Below the pieces are notes generated by a model that worked only from the letters and a program-made list of their open reading frames with translations, ran no database searches and was not told where the DNA came from. A stretch of 64,000 nucleotides of DNA, taken from Nocardia amamiensis NBRC 102102 (GTDB lineage: Bacteria > Actinomycetota > Actinomycetes > Mycobacteriales > Mycobacteriaceae). The stretch is from positions 1 through 64,000 of the forward strand of contig NZ_BDBA01000032.1 in NCBI RefSeq assembly GCF_001612745.1, given 5' to 3'. The position numbers were made by a program, and so were the translations under genes. Below are positions 36,424 to 48,300 of this stretch, piece by piece (position 1 is the first letter of the stretch; the number at the start of each line of letters is the position of its first letter).

Positions 36424-39300
36424 GAGGGATCGATCTGGACAGCTTCGCCACCACCCTGCACGCCGACGACCCGGTGGTGCGCGACCATCGCGTGCACGGC
36501 GTGCGGATCCTGCCCGGCGTGGTGTATCTCGACATGATCCTGCGCGCCGCGATGGCGGCCGGTTATCAGCCCGCCGATCTGACCATCCGGGAGGCGCTGT
36601 TCCAGCGTCCGGTCGCCCTCGCCGAGGACGGCGCGGTGCGTATCGCGTTCCGGGTGGATCGCCCGACCGGGCGGATCACCATCGACGTGCAGCGACTGGA
36701 CCGAACAGGCGCGCCGTACGGGCCGGTCGATCCCGTCGCGGAATGCGTTCTGGTGCAATCGGATGCGCCGGGCGAGCCGCGGGCGGATACCGCAGCCGGG
36801 TCCGCGCAGGGGCGCGGCATGGCCGAGCTGTACGCGCAGAGCGGCGGCCGTGGCATCGAGCATCGCGATTTCATGCGGGCCACAGGGCATTTCACACGCA
36901 GCGGCGACGTCGTCACCGCGACGATGGGTCTAGGCCCCGAGGCAGCCGCGCACCTGCCCGGCTTCCTTTTGCATCCCACGTTTTTGGACGCTTCGACGAT
37001 CGTTCCGTTCGTCGATCCGCGACGGCTGGGAGCCGACGACGACAGCGCGTTCATCCCGATCTACTTCGGCGACGTGCAAGCCTGGCGGGCCACGCCGGAG
37101 CGGGTCTTCGTACGGGCATCGGTCCGCGGCGGTGGGCAGGGCGGAGACCTGCTCGAAGCCGATGTGGCACTCTACGCCCCGGATGGATCGCCGGTGGTGC
37201 GCTATCGGCTGACCTCCAAGCGTGTGCGCGGCAGCGCGGACATCCAACGGTTGCTGACACCGATGGAAGCGACCGCGACGCCGATACCGCACGGTCCCGC
37301 GCCCGCCAACCCAGCGGCCGCGCACTACGATCCGTCGGTTACCGGCCCGGCACCCGCCGCGCAACACGATCCCTCGGCCACTATCCAAGCACCCGCCGCA
37401 CAACACGGTCCGTCGGCTACCGGCCCGGCCACCGCCACGCAGCACGGTCCGTCTGCCAACAGCCCGGCTGCGGCGGCGGACGCCCTACGGGTGCTGATCG
37501 CCGCCGACCTGGCTGCCCTGGTCGCCGTCGAACTGGGTGCCGATGCTTCCGGTATCGCCACCGGCGTGGGGTTCTACGAACTCGGCCTGGATTCCGGGCG
37601 CTTGCTGCGCCTGACCGCCGAACTGGAAGGACGGGTGGGCGAGCCGCTGTATCCGACGCTGCTGTTCGAGTACCAGACCATCGATGCGCTCGCTGGTCAC
37701 CTCGCCGAGACAGTTGGCGCGAAGTATCGACCAGTCACCGCCACCACAGTTCCGCACACGACCGCGCACCAACCCGGCCCAGCGACGAGCCCGGCTGAAT
37801 TTGCCACACAGTCAAAGAGATTCGGTTCGGAATCAACGGAGCTGGGTTCGGCGCCGCAAGCAGTCGCCTCGAACGCAGACTCAACCGAATTCCGTTCGGC
37901 CCAGCCGACCGCGCTGACGGCGGAACTGCCCCTCGCTTTGTCGAGAACTGTCGACCCCGCGGCCGAAGACGCTTCAGCGGCCGGGGACGAGCTGGTCACC
38001 TTTGGGTTCGACTGGGAACTCGACACCGCCGCGCATTCTCGCCGGGAAGCGACCAGCCTGCTCGTCTTCGACACGACCGACCGCCCCTACCGGCACACCG
38101 GGGCCGCCGCCGTGGTCAGGGTGCAGCCTGGTGACGATTTCCTCTCCGGTGCAAGTGATTTCGTTGTCAACCCGGCAGACCCACGGCATATGGGCCTGCT
38201 GGTCGAGCAGCTGATGGCCCGTGCGCTGCGCTTCGACGCCGCCCTGTATCTGTGGCCCGAATCGATCGGCGACGATGATTCCCGGGACTTGATCGACGGC
38301 GTGTACTTGCCGCTGCGTGATCTTGTGCGTGCGACAACCGGGGTGTCCGAACCGCCGGTACGGCTGGTGCTCGCCGTGCTGCGCACGACACCCGTAGGTG
38401 AGCTGAGCTGCGCTCTTCTGGGTGGTTTCGCCCGCACGCTGCGGCTGGAGCAGCCGCATCCGATCCTGCGTGCCGTGCAGTGCGAGCCCGGCGCGGCGAT
38501 CGATGACATCGTGGCCGCCGAACTGGGCGTCGAGGAACGCCACCCCGCCACCGAGATCCGCTATCGCGGCGGCCGACGCGAGATCCGGCTGCCCCGACTG
38601 CGTACGGACTCCGCGACCGCTGGCGACGCGGTGCTGCGGACGGGATCGGTGGTCGTGGTGACCGGCGGATTCGGCGGCATCGCCCGGCATCTGGCACGCC
38701 GTCTCGCGACCGACTACGGCGCGCGTCTGGTGCTCGTATCGCGTCGTCCGCTCGATGCGGCAGGCGCTGGTCTGCTCGCCGAGCTCAACGACCTCGGCGC
38801 GGAAGCGGTGCATGTGCGCGCCGACGTGTCGATCGCCGAGGACGCCGAGCGCGTCGCCGCGATCGCGCATGCCACATTCGGGCCGGTCGAGGTGCTTTAC
38901 CACGGTGCGGGACAGCTGCGCGACGGGCTGGTGTCCGGCACCGGCCGCGACGAAGCGGTTTCGGTTCTGGCACCGAAGGTGCACGGCGCGCGGCACCTGA
39001 CCCGCGCGCTGCCGGAGGCCCGGCTGACGGTCTTGTTCTCCTCGGTCTCCGCGGTGCTCGGCAATCCGGGACAGGCCGACTACGCGGCGGCCAACCGCTA
39101 TCTCGACGTCTTCGCCGAACAGCGTGACCAGGCCGGAACCAGGACGGTGAGCGTCAACTGGCCGCTGTGGGCCGAGGGCGGCATGCATCCGCCCGCCGAG
39201 CAGATCGCCGCGCTGCGGCGCGCCGGGATCGGACTGCTGCCCACCGCGACCGGACTCGACCTGCTGCTGTCGTGCGCCGCGCTGGACCGCGCCCAGCTCG
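34980..39300 (+). other. PKS split module 5: KS // DH-ACP-KR
   Basis: KS5 ends the first protein (active site DSACSSS, Cys codon 35479). DH5 opens the second protein (HRVHGVRILP at about residue 25), then ACP5 (ELGLDSGR, near 37580) and KR5 (GGFGGIA, YAAAN) in the order DH-ACP-KR. No ACP follows KR5 before KS6. The corresponding NOCAP module 5 is published as iterating three times to make a triene. Confidence 0.87.
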
Positions 39301-42300
39301 CCGCGGTCTGGGGCGACCCCGAAGTCGTGCGCGCCCGGCTGCGCCCGGCCGCCGCGCAGGCGAGCGTTTCCGTCGAGCCGGTGACCGCCGGCGAGCACCT
39401 TGCCCCGATGCGGCCGGCAGGCGTCGAGGAGCCGATCGCGATCGTCGGGATCAGCGGGCGCTACCCGCACGCCGACGACCTCGACGAGTTCTGGCGCAAT
39501 CTGCGCGACGGCCACGACGCCGTCGGCCCTGTTCCTGCCGAACGCTGGTGGTTGACCGCGGCCCGAGACACCCCCGGCGCACCACCGATGACCGGTGGCT
39601 TCCTCAGCGACGTAGGCGGTTTCGACCCCCAGTTCTTCCGCATTCCCCCCGTCCAGGCGCCACTGCTGGATCCGCAGGAGCGGTTGTTCCTGCAACAGGC
39701 GTATGCCGCACTGGAGCATGCGGGCTACCACCACACCGATCCCACCGTTCGGGATCGGCGCGTCGGTGTATTCGTCGGGGCTACCTGGAGCGACTACCGA
39801 CTGCTGGGGGTGGCGGCTACCCGTGACGGCGATCCGGTCGCCGTAGCCTCGATTCCGTCGTCCATCGCCAACCGCACCTCCTACACCCTCGGCCTGCGCG
39901 GACCGAGTCTCACCGTGGACACCGCCTGCTCGGCATCGCTGACCGCCCTGCACCTGGCGCGGCGCGCCGTGCTGGATGGCGAATGCGACGCCGCGATCGT
40001 CGGCGGCGTGAATCTGCTGTTGCACGAGGACAAGTTCCTGCTGCTGAGCAGCCTGGGCATGATGTCGGACAGCGGCCGCTGCAGGCCGTTCGCCGCGAGC
40101 GCCGACGGCTATGTCCCGGGTGAAGGTGTCGGTGCCCTGTATCTGAAGCCGCTGTCCGCCGCTCGCGCCGACGGTGACACCATCCACGGACTGGTCCTGG
40201 GCAGCGCCGTCAATCACGGCGGCCAGACTTCCGGGTACAGCGTGCCGCACCCCGGCGCGCAGGCCGAGGTGATCACCGACGCGCTGCGGGCGGCGGGGGT
40301 CGATCCGGCAAGGGTCGACTACCTGGAGGCGCACGGCACCGGAACGCCGCTCGGCGATCCGATCGAAATCGCGGGTCTGGCCGCGGCATTCGGCCGATCC
40401 GATGGAACCGGTCGCTCCCGCGCGCTCGGCTCGACCAAATCGAACATCGGCCATCTCGAAGCGGCCGCGGGCGTCGCGGGGCTGACCCGCGTGCTACTGC
40501 AGATGCGGCATGGACGGATCGCGCCGACCCTGCATGCGGCCCAGGCCAATCCGGCCATCGCGTTCAACTCGGTGCCGTTCCATCTGCCACGCGAGTTGGA
40601 GGACTGGCCGCGGCGCACGGTCGACGGCGTCACCGTGCCGCGGCATGCGGGTGTCAGCGCGTTCGGCGCCGGCGGCGCCAATGCCCATGTGGTGCTCGCC
40701 GAATTCGTCGACGACCGAGCTCGGTCCAGGGTGCCAGGTGGGTCGGAGATCTTCGTGCTGTCGGCACGCACAGCGGCCCAGCTGCACCGCTACGCCGACA
40801 TCATGGCGCAGCACTTCCGTGCGCTCGACCCCGACGATTTCACCGACGCGGTACGCACATTGCAGGTGGGCAGGCCCGCGCTCGCGCACCGGCTGGCGGT
40901 GGTCGCGTCCTCGCCTTCCGCGGTGGCCGACGCGCTCGACCAATTCCGCACCGATCAGCTCGGTCCGGTGGTGACCGGCACAGTGGACGCGCAAACCCGT
41001 CCGCTGTTCGGCCCACCGGCGAGCGATCAGGACCTGGCTCGCCAGTGGGTCGCGGGCGCCGACATCGATTGGCATGCCCGCGGCGGCCCGCAGAGACGAA
41101 TTCCGTTGCCGGGCTACCCCTTCGACCGCACCAATTACTGGATCAGCACGCCGCCGCGCTCCGGCTTCGACGCCGCGGTGGCCCAGTTCGAGGCGGCTAC
41201 CGGGCCCGCGGGCATCGTGGAGCCCGGCAAACCCGAGCTCGGCCGCTACGCGGCGATGCTGCTGTTCACCACGCTCGCCGGGATGGGTCTCACGCCAGGG
41301 GAGTGGACCGCCGAGTCACTGGACGCGGCACTGGGTGTGCGGCCCGAGTTCGCTCGGTTGCGCACCAGCTGTCTGGACATCCTGCTGCGGCATGGGCTCG
41401 TCCGGTCGCAGCGGGGCAGCATCGTCGTGCCCGGCCCGCCTCCCGGCACGAGCGGCATGCGCGCCGACCTGCTCGCACGCTTCCCGGAGACCGAGGCGTA
41501 CGTGACCCTGCTCGATGCGTGTCTGGCCGCGTATCCCCGCGTGCTGCGCGGGGAGCTGTCCGCCACGGAGGTGTTGTTCCCCGGCGGCGACCTGGAGCTG
41601 GTCGGCGCGATCTATCGCGGCAACGCCGCCTACGACTTCACCAACGGCCTGCTTGCCGAGTTGGTGTCGAACCTCGCGCAGCAGCGCCGCACCGCGCGCC
41701 CCTTGCGTGTGGTCGAGATCGGCGCGGGCACAGGCGGTTCCACGCACAGCGTGCTCGCAGCACTCACCGGACATGGGATCGCGTACGAGTACCACTACAC
41801 CGACGTCTCGCACAGTTTCGTCGCGCACGGACGGCGCACCTTCGGCATGTACCCTGACCTGCGTTTCGCCGTCCTGGACATCGAGACCGATCCGGTCGCG
41901 CAAGGGTTTCCCGCGGGCGACGCCGACCTGGTTGTGTGCGCCAACGTCCTGCACGCCACGCGGTCGGTCGACTCGGCACTGCGGAACGCGCGACGGCTGC
42001 TGGCACCAGGCGGCGTACTGGCATTCACCGAAGCGACCACCGATCTCGAAGTGCTCGCACTGACCTTCGGCCTGCTCGAGGGCTGGCACGCCTACCGCGA
42101 TCCCGCAGCGCGAATCCCGCACTCGCCGTTGCTGTCCGAACAACAATGGCGCGCGGCCCTGAGCGCCGCGGGATTCTCCGGAGTCCGAGCGTGGGGTCCC
42201 GGCCTGTCCGCGGACCCCGAACCGAGCTTCCGGCTGCTCGCCGCCGTCACCGCCGCCACGCCCGCCGATGCTCGGCCCGAACCCGACGTCCTCCCGGAAC

Positions 42301-45300
42301 CGGCGCAAGCTGCCGCGACCGGCGCATTCACACAGGCCGCCCACACCCCGGCGCTGGAATCCCAACGCATCGGCGCCACCCCGCAAACGGCGCAAGCTGC
42401 CGCGACCGGCGCATCGACGCAGACCGTCGGCAATTCGCCGCTGGGAGCCCAACGCATCGGCGTGGTCCCGGAACCAGCGCGAGCCTCCGCGGTCAGCTCA
42501 TCCACGCAGATCGCCCACATCCCGGCGCAAGGAGCCGAACGGATCGACCCGGAATCGACGCGGGCCGACGCCGGCGCATCCAAGCAGTTCGCTGACAACT
42601 CCGAGCTGGGGGTGCAACGCGTCTCCTCCGAACCCGCGCGGACGGCGATCACATCGGCCGCTGCGGTCTCGGCGCTGGAAGCCGAAGTCATCGGCCTCCT
42701 CGCCGACGGACTCGGCGTGGCGCGCTCCGAGGTGCGCGCGGAGTTGCCGCTGTCGGAGTACGGCGTCGATTCGATCCTCGCGGTGAAGATCATCGACCGC
42801 GTCAACGCCCGCTACGGGCTGGCGCTGCGGCCGACAGTGGTGTTCGACCATCCCTCGGTGCGGCTGCTCAGCAGGCGTATGGCCGAAGACGGCGCGACGG
42901 CGACCAGCACACAGACGACTCAACCGACCGACAGTGCCCCCAGCCGAATGTCTTCGGCGTCGCACCCATCGGCATCCAGCGCCCAAACCGTCGGCGCGCC
43001 ATCCGCCCAGCGCGCGCAGCCTGAGGGGCCGAGCGAAAGGTCAGCATCCATGGACATTGCCATCATCGGCATGTCCGGCGAGTTCCCTGGCGCGGCGAAT
43101 CTCGCCGAGTTCTGGCGCAATCTCGCCGCCGGACACGACTCCGTGACCGAGGTACCGGCTTCTCGCTGGCCGGTCGCCGACTACTTCCGGCCGGGACCGG
43201 CGATGCCGGGCAAGACCTACTCCAAGTGGGGCGGGTTCCTCGACGGCGTCGAGCAGTTCGATCCGGCGTTCTTCGACCTGGTGCCGGCCGAGGCCGACTA
43301 CATGGACCCGCAGCAGCGATTATTTCTCGAACACAGCTGGCTCGCGCTGGAGGACGCCGCCATCGACCCGAAGTCGTTGCGGCGCACACGGTGCGGCGTA
43401 TTCGCCGGGTCGCCCGGGTCGGACTACGCGACCCTGCTGCGCAACCGCGCAGCGGTCGGCTCGCATCACATGTTCACCGGCAACAGCCCCGCAATCTTGC
43501 CTGCGCGGGTGGCCTACCAGCTGGATCTCACCGGTCCGTGCCTCGGGCTGGACACCGCGTGCTCCTCTGCCCTGGTCGCGTTGCACCAAGCCTGCCGCAG
43601 CCTCGCCTCGGGTGAATCCGAGCTCGCCCTCGCCGGTGGCGTCGCGGTCTTCGTAACACCCGAATACCACCTGCTGGCCTCCTCGATGGGCATGCTGTCC
43701 CCGCGGGGCCGGTGCGCGAGCTTCGGCGCCGACGCCGACGGTTTCGTCATCGCCGAGGGCGCCGGGGTGGTGGTGCTCAAGCCGCTGGCCGCCGCCGAAC
43801 GCGACGGCGACCCGATCCACGGCGTGATCCGCGGCATCGGAGTGAACCACGACGGACGCACCAACGGCATCACCGCGCCGAGCGTACGCTCGCAGACCGA
43901 ACTGGAACTCGCGGTCTACCGCGAGGGCGGAATCGACCCATCCACCATCGGTTATGTCGAAACACACGGCACTGGAACACGATTGGGCGATCCAATCGAG
44001 ATCGAAGCGCTCACCGCGGCCTTCCGCCACTACACCGACGCGATCGCCGCCATCCCGGTGGGCTCGGTGAAATCGAACATCGGGCACGCCTCGCACGCGG
44101 CCGGGATGGCGAGCCTGTTCAAGGTGCTGCTGGCCATGCGCGCCGGACAGGTCCCGCCCTCGCTGCACGTCACCTCGGTGAACCCGCTGCTCGGCCTGGA
44201 CGAGTCACCGTTCTTCGTCAACACCGCACTGCGCGAGTGGAGCGGGCCGCGCCGCGCTGCGATCAGCTCCTTCGGTTTCAGCGGCACCAATGCGCACCTG
44301 GTGGTCGATGCGGCACCGATCGCCGACGCCGCCCGGCCGCACGTGCCGGGCGGTCCGCAGCTGATCGTGCTGTCGGCACGTAGCGCGACGAGCCTGACCC
44401 GGATGGCGCGGACACTGCGCAGGCATCTGGCCGCGAATCCGGACCTGGTGCCCGCGGACATCGCGCGGACACTGGCACACGGGCGCAGCGGATTCGAGCA
44501 CCGGCTCGCGATCGTCGCGGACACCGTGGACGGCATCGCCGCGCGGCTTGCCGCATTCGCCGAAGGCGACTGCCCGGCAGGCGTTTTCACTGGTGCGACC
44601 GACGGGGTGACGGACCGGGCCGGTGCGACGGTGCTCGATGATCCGGTGGCGGCGGCACGGCAGTGGGTCGAGGGCGCGCAGGTCGAGTACGCGGGCTGGA
44701 CCGATCCGGACGCGCGGCGTATTCATCTGCCCGGCTATGAGTTCGACCGGGAACGGTGCTGGGTACCGGACGAGAGCAGTGCGCCGTCGTCTGTAGCGGC
44801 AGCCCCCCAAACAGACGCGGCACTCCAGGGAGTCGTGGCAGCCGAGGGAGTCGCAGCGTCCCAGGAGATCGCGACACAGGAGGGAATCACAGCACCGCAC
44901 AGAAGCGTAGCGGCGCGGCGAGTCGCAGTGCCCAACACCGCCGACGCATCGACTACGACCGCGCTGCGGGCGGTTTCTGCGCCTCCTCCCATGCCAAGCC
45001 AGGGCACGGCGGTTCCCGAAAGTGTCCCGAACCCGGCAAACCTCGCGGCCGGAGTCGGCGCTATATCTGACGGTGTCGTCACGCCACCAGACGCTGGGTC
45101 CGCGCCGTTCGTGACCGCGACGCAACACACGGAGGCCGCATCCACCGCGCCGTTGTGGCGTACCGCGGAGACCTATCTGAAGGGTCTGCTCGCCGAGTAC
45201 TGCCGACTGGCCCCGGATCGGATCCGGACCCGTATCCCCTTGCAGGACTATGGGATCGACTCGGTGCTGATCAGCAAAATGAACGACCGGCTGGAAACCG

Positions 45301-48300
45301 ATTTCGGTCCGCTGCCGAGCACCCTGTTCTTCGAGTACCAGACGGTGCGAGACCTCGCGGGCTATCTCGCCGACGAGCACGCGCCACGGCTGGTGGCGCT
45401 GACCTCCGACACCGCGCACGGGGCACCGACCCACGGCGGAGAATCGGACGGGACGCACGCACAGGCCGCCGATCCGGTCATCGCCGCGCCGCACAGCGCA
45501 CCGGCCCCAGCACACACGATGGCGACCGGCCCGGCAGCCTCGGCAGCGGCGCACGGCGCACCGACATCAGCGCACATCGTGGTCGCCGACCCAGCACACC
45601 TGGACATGCCCCTGGGCGCACCGAACCAGACCCGGACGGAGCCCGCAGATCCAGCAATCGCCGCGCCGGTTCCAGCAGATGTGATCGCAGTCGAGCCAAG
45701 CGGGAATGCGTCCAGCAGCGCACCGACGCGTGTGGTGGCCAACGGCCCGGCGGATGCTGACATACCCCACGGAGCACCGGAGCCGGGCCGCCCTGTGGCA
45801 GCCGATCGCGCAGGACTCGACGCGACGCCCGCTTCGGCGAGCGGGTCCGCGCCTGCCGCCGAAGATTCCGACGACGACATCGCCGTCATCGGCATGGCAG
45901 GCCGGTTCCCCATGGCGGGTGACATCGAGGAGTTCTGGGCAAACCTGGTCGCGGGGCGGGACTGCATCGTCGAGGTTCCGCCGCAGCGGTGGGACCACCG
46001 CGACTACCTCTCCGACGACCCAGACGAGCCGGGCGCCACCTACGCACGCTGGGGCGGGTTCATCGACGACGTCGACAAGTTCGACGCCCGCTTCTTCGGC
46101 ATCACACCCAAGGACGCCGAGGAGATGGACCCGCAGCAGCGTCTGTTCCTCGAAACATCCTGGGCGGCGTTGGAAGACGCGGGCTACACGCCGGATCGCG
46201 TGCGCGCCAGCGCCGCGTCCCGCGGTCTGCTCGATGCCGGGGTGTTCGCCGGGGTTGGCTATGCCGAGTACCAGGCGCTCGTCGGCGTGCCGATTTCGGG
46301 GTATTTCGCAGTGGCGAACCGGGTTTCGTATCACTTCGGCTTCAGCGGGCCGAGCCTGGCGGTGGATACCGCGTGCTCGGCATCGCTGACCGCGCTGCAC
46401 CTGGCGTGTGAAAGCCTGCGCCGCGGCGAGTCGGCATATGCGCTGGCGGGCGGGGTCAACGTGTCGATCCATCCCGGGAAGTACCTGTTGCTCGGCTATG
46501 GCCGCTGGGCCTCCACCGACGGACGCTGCCGGTCGTTCGGCGCGGGTGGCGACGGCTATGTGCCGGGTGAGGGCGTGGTCACCCTGGTGCTCAAACCGTT
46601 GCGGCATGCGCGCGCCGACGGCGACCGCGTCTACGGCGTCATCCGGGGTAGCGCGATCAACCACGGCGGACGCACCAACGGCTTCACCGTGCCGAATCCC
46701 GCGGCTCAAGCCGACCTGATCGGCCGTGCGCTGACCGCCGCGCGCGTCGACGCGGGCGACATCGGCTACGTGGAGGCGCATGGCACCGGCACCGCGCTGG
46801 GCGACCCCATCGAGATCGCGGCGCTGACCAAGGCCTATCGCCGCGCCACGACCGAGCGCGGTTACTGCGGCATCGGTTCGGCGAAATCCAGTGTCGGGCA
46901 TTTGGAGGCCGCCGCGGGTGCCGCGGGCGTGGTGAAAGCGCTGCTGCAATTGCGGCACGACACCATGGCGCCGAACCTGCACAGCGATCCGCCGAATCCG
47001 GGGATCGACTTCGCGGCCACACCGTTCCGGATCATCGACCAGCCCACGGCCTGGCCGCGTCCCGAGGACGGGCAGCCCAGAATCACCGCCGTCAGCTCGT
47101 TCGGCGCAGGCGGCTCGAACGCGCACGTCATCCTCGCCGACGCCGAGCCGGTCGCATCGACTCCCGAGGACGGGCAGCCCAGACTCGTCGTACTGTCGGC
47201 CCGCGACGCCGACCGGCTGACCGAGCTGGCCACCCGGGTGGCCCGGCGGTTGCGCGAGCACCCGGTGCCGCTGCCGGACGTGGCCTGGACGCTTGCCGTC
47301 GGCCGCACCGCGTTCCAGCACCGGCTCGCGGTGGTGGCCGCCTCCACGGCGGAACTCGTGGAGTTGCTCTACAGCGCGGCGGCTTCGGACACGACCGCGC
47401 CGGCCGAAGGAATGCTGATCTTCCGGGGCGTGGCCCGCACCCACCGCGAGCTCGACGAGCTGCCCGGCGAATCGGACGCCGACCGCGCGGAGTTCCGCGC
47501 GCTGTTGCGCTCCGGGAATCTGCCCCGTGTCGCCGAATTGTGGGCGGGCGGATGGACGGTGGATTGGGAACAGAGCTACGAGCGGCCGTTCGGCCGGATC
47601 GTGAGCCTGCCCGGTTACCCGTTCGCGCGGCGCAGGCACTGGATCGTGCCCGAGGACTACCGCCGGCGTAGCCATCCGGCTGCCCCACAGCTGGTCGCGA
47701 AAACGGTGGTCGCGCACGCGACCGACCCGGCCGACGCCGGGCGACGCAACGGCCACTCCGCGAACGGCACTGCGGCCCACGACATCCTGCGTGCCGATCC
47801 GACAGCCCCGGAACCCGCCGAACCCGATACAACCACCACGCCGAGCACGATCACCGAACCCTCTGTTGGGATCACTCAACCGGCTACTGGGTCCACTGAA
47901 CCGGCTGGGGTCACCTCGTCGAACCAGCATGCCGAACCGGCTGAGATCGTCGCATCGAGCCGGACCACCGCTCCCCGTCCCGGGAGCGCCGAGCCGGCGG
48001 GCGACGGCTTCGACACCGCGCTGCGTGACCAGCTCAGCGAACAGATCCGCGACATCTTCGCCGATCTCACCAAGACCGACCCCGGAGAACTCGACCTCGA
48101 CGCGGAGTTCGCCGACTTCGGATTCGACTCCGTTGCCACTGTCCGGATGCTCAACCGGCTGATGAAGCACTACGACGTGAAGATTCCGGCGGAATCGACC
48201 GAGCTGTATCCGACCATCGCGTCACTGTCGGAATACCTCGTGGCCGAGGGCATCATCACCGGAGGGACACACACCGACGCGCCGCGCGCCACCGAGACGG

